This document shows, in pieces, positions 6,424-8,574 of a stretch of DNA of 8,574 nucleotides. Positions within the stretch are counted from its first letter, which is position 1, and every line of letters starts with the position of its first letter. The DNA comes from Bacillota bacterium (GTDB lineage: Bacteria > Bacillota > Bacilli > Alicyclobacillales > SLC66). Below the pieces are notes generated by a model, which ran no database searches, was not told where the DNA came from, and was given only the letters and a program-made list of their open reading frames with translations. The position numbers were made by a program, and so were the translations under genes. The stretch covers positions 1 to 8,574 of the forward strand of contig JAJZCJ010000129.1 in assembly GCA_021846145.1 (NCBI GenBank), written 5' to 3'.

Positions 6424-7340
6424 CGGATACCCCCATTTCTTTGTAAACGCAGATTCATCAGTAGCACACCACCTAGGATAAAAATGGCGCTGATGACCAC
6501 ACTTCCCGCAGGTGGCGTGCCAAACCAAACCCATTGTAACAAGGCCGCGAAAAGGACCTGCGGGTAAAAAGTCAATGCGGAGGACACGGGAGTAGACAAC
6601 CGCCGCAATCCATAAAGGTATAAAACGTAGGCAAGCGTATTGACTATCAGCACGATATAGAGAAATTCCAACCAACCGGCCTGATTTAAATCGCTAAGCG
6701 CATGCCACACCTCATTCGTTTGACCAGACACCACCGTGATGATCCACGAATCGACCGCCCCCCACAGGGAAGTGGCGGCAAGCAAGTCAAACAACGACAA
6801 TTTTGATAAAGCTCGTGAAGACACAGTATAGCCAGCAAATGCAATGGCCGCAAAAAGTGTCAAGAGGATGCCCGCGAGCGATGTCGTATTGCCCCATTGT
6901 CCCACCGTCATCCACACAATTCCCAGAAATGCCACCAGAATTCCTAGCGCCTGCAGCAAATGAATGCGTTCCTTGAGCAAAAATCTGCTAAACATCACCA
7001 CAAACAAAGGTGATGTGTTAATTAATAGCAAACTTTGCACGGGAGAGATAGAGCGCAGCGCTTGATAGTAAAAAAGCGGGTACAGCACGGCCCACAAAAG
7101 GCCAGTTAACGCCACCTGCCAGAACAGTCGGGCCGTCCATCCGCGAAAGCGAACCAGTCGCAACCCAAGCGGCAGGTACAATAGTCCTCCAAAAGTAAAT
7201 CGCCACACGGTCAGGGCTAGTGGGGACATCTGTTGCTCCACTATTTTCCCAATCACAGAGTGTCCTCCCCAAAACGCGCTGACAAGCAGCAAGGCAAGAA
7301 TAGGTAGCCAGCGCCTAGACGGAACAGTTTTCATTGACAT
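6420..7340 (-). CDS. DMT-superfamily transporter, EamA family
   Basis: A 306-aa inner-membrane carrier with the usual ten hydrophobic segments and two tandem EamA domains (about 12-147 and 155-298). Recognisable markers are SAFWGGHSVIGK (21-32), WRFTFGG (46-52), a SPVQSLLLINTSPLF stretch before the fourth to fifth segments (99-113), KER (123-125), and the corresponding SSALTFYPQVLF in the second half (253-264). EamA proteins are mostly efflux carriers for amino acids or other metabolites; substrate cannot be predicted. The longest frame begins at 7400, adding 20 residues that would overlap the divergent tex start. ATG 7340 is chosen because AAGGAGGG lies 6 nt upstream and the product then starts just before the first membrane segment. 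It is the first gene of the operon, its stop overlapping the ABC ATPase start (ATGA). Confidence 0.9.
   Translation of the reverse strand: MSMKTVPSRRWLPILALLLVSAFWGGHSVIGKIVEQQMSPLALTVWRFTFGGLLYLPLGLRLVRFRGWTARLFWQVALTGLLWAVLYPLFYYQALRSISPVQSLLLINTSPLFVVMFSRFLLKERIHLLQALGILVAFLGIVWMTVGQWGNTTSLAGILLTLFAAIAFAGYTVSSRALSKLSLFDLLAATSLWGAVDSWIITVVSGQTNEVWHALSDLNQAGWLEFLYIVLIVNTLAYVLYLYGLRRLSTPVSSALTFYPQVLFAALLQWVWFGTPPAGSVVISAIFILGGVLLMNLRLQRNGGIR
6429..6434 (-). promoter_or_regulatory. G-rich ribosome binding site of the ABC ATPase gene
   Basis: On the minus strand GGGGGT lies 5 nt before ATG 6423. It can pair with ACCUCC of 16S rRNA if one G-U wobble is allowed. Together with the ATGA overlap it supports this internal start over the upstream in-frame codon at 6675. 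Confidence 0.55.
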
Positions 7341-7364
7341 TGGCCTCCCTCCTTGTATTACAAT
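7334..7364 (+). promoter_or_regulatory. Candidate sigma-A promoter of tex
   Basis: A perfect TTGACA (7334-7339) is followed after 19 nt by TACAAT (7359-7364, 5 of 6) or after 16 nt by TATTAC (7356-7361, 4 of 6). The -35 element lies over the first codons of the divergent eamA-family gene. The transcript would start about 20-25 nt before the tex GTG. The 19-nt spacer is longer than optimal. Confidence 0.4.
7347..7354 (-). promoter_or_regulatory. Ribosome binding site fixing the eamA-family gene start
   Basis: AAGGAGGG on the minus strand is 6 nt before ATG 7340. A second in-frame ATG at 7334 has GGGAGG (7344-7349) 9 nt away and could serve as an alternative start giving a product two residues shorter. 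Confidence 0.75.
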
Positions 7365-7365
7365 C

Positions 7366-7371
7366 ATCATA
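7366..7371 (-). promoter_or_regulatory. Candidate -10 element of the eamA/ABC/SDR operon
   Basis: TATGAT on the minus strand (5 of 6 to consensus) stands 25 nt upstream of the eamA-family ATG. No good -35 element is found 16-18 nt upstream of it, so only the -10 can be proposed. If used, the leader would be very short and would begin near the ribosome site. Confidence 0.3.
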
Positions 7372-7381
7372 GAGCAAAAGT

Positions 7382-7387
7382 GGGGGT
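7382..7387 (+). promoter_or_regulatory. G-rich ribosome binding site of tex
   Basis: GGGGGT is 6 nt upstream of GTG 7394. The in-frame ATG at 7409 has no ribosome site, so GTG is the likely start. The motif matches that of the ABC ATPase gene in the operon on the other strand. Confidence 0.55.
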
Positions 7388-7393
7388 TTTTTC

Positions 7394-8574
7394 GTGACAC
7401 TTGATCAAATGTTGAAAATTATCGCAACAGAGACAGGAATTTCGCAAATTCAGCTTAAACGCACAGCAGATCTACTTGACGAAGGCAATACGGTTCCCTT
7501 TATCGCCAGATACAGAAAAGAAATGACAGGTACGCTAGATGAAAACCAAATTCGTCTCATTCAGGAACGACTATCCTACCTGCGCAATTTAGAGGAACGT
7601 AAGCTTGAAGTCACACGGACCATCGAAGAACAGGGTAAATTAAGTCCAGAACTGCAAAATGCCATTACCCAAGCGACCAAATTGCAAGAAGTAGAAGATC
7701 TATATCGACCATACAAACAAAAGCGCCGAACGCGCGCATCCATGGCTAGAGACAAAGGGCTTGAACCGCTAGCCTTCTATTTATTGCAACTGCCCACCAC
7801 AGGTGACCCTGTAAAAGAAGCAGAACAATACGTAAATCCAGACAAACAAGTGACTACCGCAGATGAAGCGCTAACCGGTGCCATGGACATTTGCGCAGAA
7901 ATGGTGGCAGATGACACCGCAGTACGCCAGTGGGTGCGCCGCGAAACATGGCAACTCGGCATGCTTGTCACGGAAAAAAAAGCAGAAGAATCATCGGACA
8001 AGCATGTATATGAAATGTACTATGCATTTTCCGAAGCGGTCAAGCGCATCGTGCCCCACCGCATTCTTGCCCTCAATCGCGGTGAAGCAGAAGGGATACT
8101 GCGGGTCAAAATCGGCATCGATGCGGCCACCATTCTTACCTATCTACAGCGAACGTACATCCCCAAATCCACCGTCGCGGCACCCTACTTGCAGGCGATG
8201 TTAGAAGACAGTTATAAACGCTTGCTGGCTCCTGCAGTAGAACGGGATCTGCGCAATGAACTGACGGAAATCGCAGAGGAACAAGCCATCCGAATTTTTT
8301 CGGAAAATTTGCGTCCGCTTTTGTTACAGGCACCTGTCAAGGCAAAGACGGTACTAGGCCTTGATCCCGCCTATCGCACAGGCTGCAAATGGGCAGTCGT
8401 CGATGAGACAGGGAAATTATTGCGGGTGGGCGTGATTTATCCTACGGCTCCGCATCACAAAGTGGCGGAAGCCAAAGCGACACTGCGCGAAGTGATCGCT
8501 CATGATCAGGTGGATTTGATCGCCATCGGCAACGGTACCGCCTCGCGCGAAACAGAAGAATTTGTCGCGGAACT
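7394..8574 (+). CDS. tex: Tex-family RNA-binding transcription accessory protein, N-terminal part, truncated by window edge
   Basis: Tex is a conserved cytoplasmic nucleic-acid-binding protein linked to transcription and expression of stress or toxin genes (B. subtilis homologue YdcI). Complete members are roughly 720-780 aa; 393 codons are present. The N-terminal helical Tex_N domain shows DEGNTVPFIARYRKEMTG (about 30-47), YLRNLEERK, and VEDLYRPYKQKRRTRA (about 101-116). A helical linker follows, then ILALNRGEAEGILRV (about 222-236). From about residue 318 the YqgF/RNase H-like domain opens with LGLDPAYRTGCK (321-332, Asp324) and continues to the edge. The remainder of YqgF, the helix-hairpin-helix part and the C-terminal S1 domain lie outside the window. 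The frame is unbroken. The GTG start has a GGGGGT ribosome site 6 nt upstream. It is divergent from the eamA operon with only 53 bp between the start codons. Confidence 0.93.
   Translation, partial: MTLDQMLKIIATETGISQIQLKRTADLLDEGNTVPFIARYRKEMTGTLDENQIRLIQERLSYLRNLEERKLEVTRTIEEQGKLSPELQNAITQATKLQEVEDLYRPYKQKRRTRASMARDKGLEPLAFYLLQLPTTGDPVKEAEQYVNPDKQVTTADEALTGAMDICAEMVADDTAVRQWVRRETWQLGMLVTEKKAEESSDKHVYEMYYAFSEAVKRIVPHRILALNRGEAEGILRVKIGIDAATILTYLQRTYIPKSTVAAPYLQAMLEDSYKRLLAPAVERDLRNELTEIAEEQAIRIFSENLRPLLLQAPVKAKTVLGLDPAYRTGCKWAVVDETGKLLRVGVIYPTAPHHKVAEAKATLREVIAHDQVDLIAIGNGTASRETEEFVAE

Noticed and set aside
1..8574. A novel defence, mobile or biosynthetic system
   Set aside because: All large frames belong to ordinary metabolic, transport, sporulation or transcription-related families; no repeats, integrase, transposase, toxin-antitoxin or nuclease cluster was found.

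Overview
This window looks like chromosomal DNA of a spore-forming Bacillota. The reasons are strong AAGGAGG-type ribosome binding sites with ATG, GTG and TTG starts, a LysM/GH18 protein of the spore cortex-lytic SleL/YaaH type, a Bacillus-type Tex protein and an H. pylori/Clostridium-type class II aldolase. Moderate GC and family resemblance would fit Alicyclobacillaceae or a neighbouring Bacilli family, but that placement is an impression and no database search was made.

Layout from left to right. (1) Positions 1-419, minus: the first 139 codons of an SsuC/TauC-type ABC importer permease with a TTG start, cut by the window edge. (2) 602-1531, minus: class II fructose-1,6-bisphosphate aldolase (fba), followed by a long-stem terminator at 554-593. 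(3) A 213-bp AT-rich divergent region (1532-1744) with promoter-like elements for both sides. (4) 1745-3157, plus: a three-LysM plus GH18 spore-type glycosidase. (5) 3201-7340, minus: a tight four-gene operon. In transcription order it is a DMT/EamA transporter, an ABC ATPase, a large polytopic ABC permease-like protein and a short-chain dehydrogenase. Its junctions are a 4-bp ATGA overlap, a 2-nt gap and another 4-bp ATGA overlap, and it ends in a terminator-like hairpin at 3161-3193. (6) 7394-8574, plus: the N-terminal half of tex, cut by the right edge. No stretch longer than about 300 bases lacks a gene.

How the genes work together: the ATPase and polytopic permease very probably form one ABC transporter with unknown substrate. 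The EamA transporter and SDR are co-transcribed with it by layout, but no shared pathway can be read from the sequence. fba (glycolysis/gluconeogenesis), the spore glycosidase and tex are independent neighbours.

I see no CRISPR array, insertion sequence, tRNA or rRNA, phage gene, defence system or biosynthetic cluster. This is mainly an ordinary housekeeping/transport region. The points most worth a second look are the internally duplicated permease inside the coupled operon, the overlapping regulatory elements in the two divergent intergenic regions, and several start sites that differ from the longest-ORF reading.
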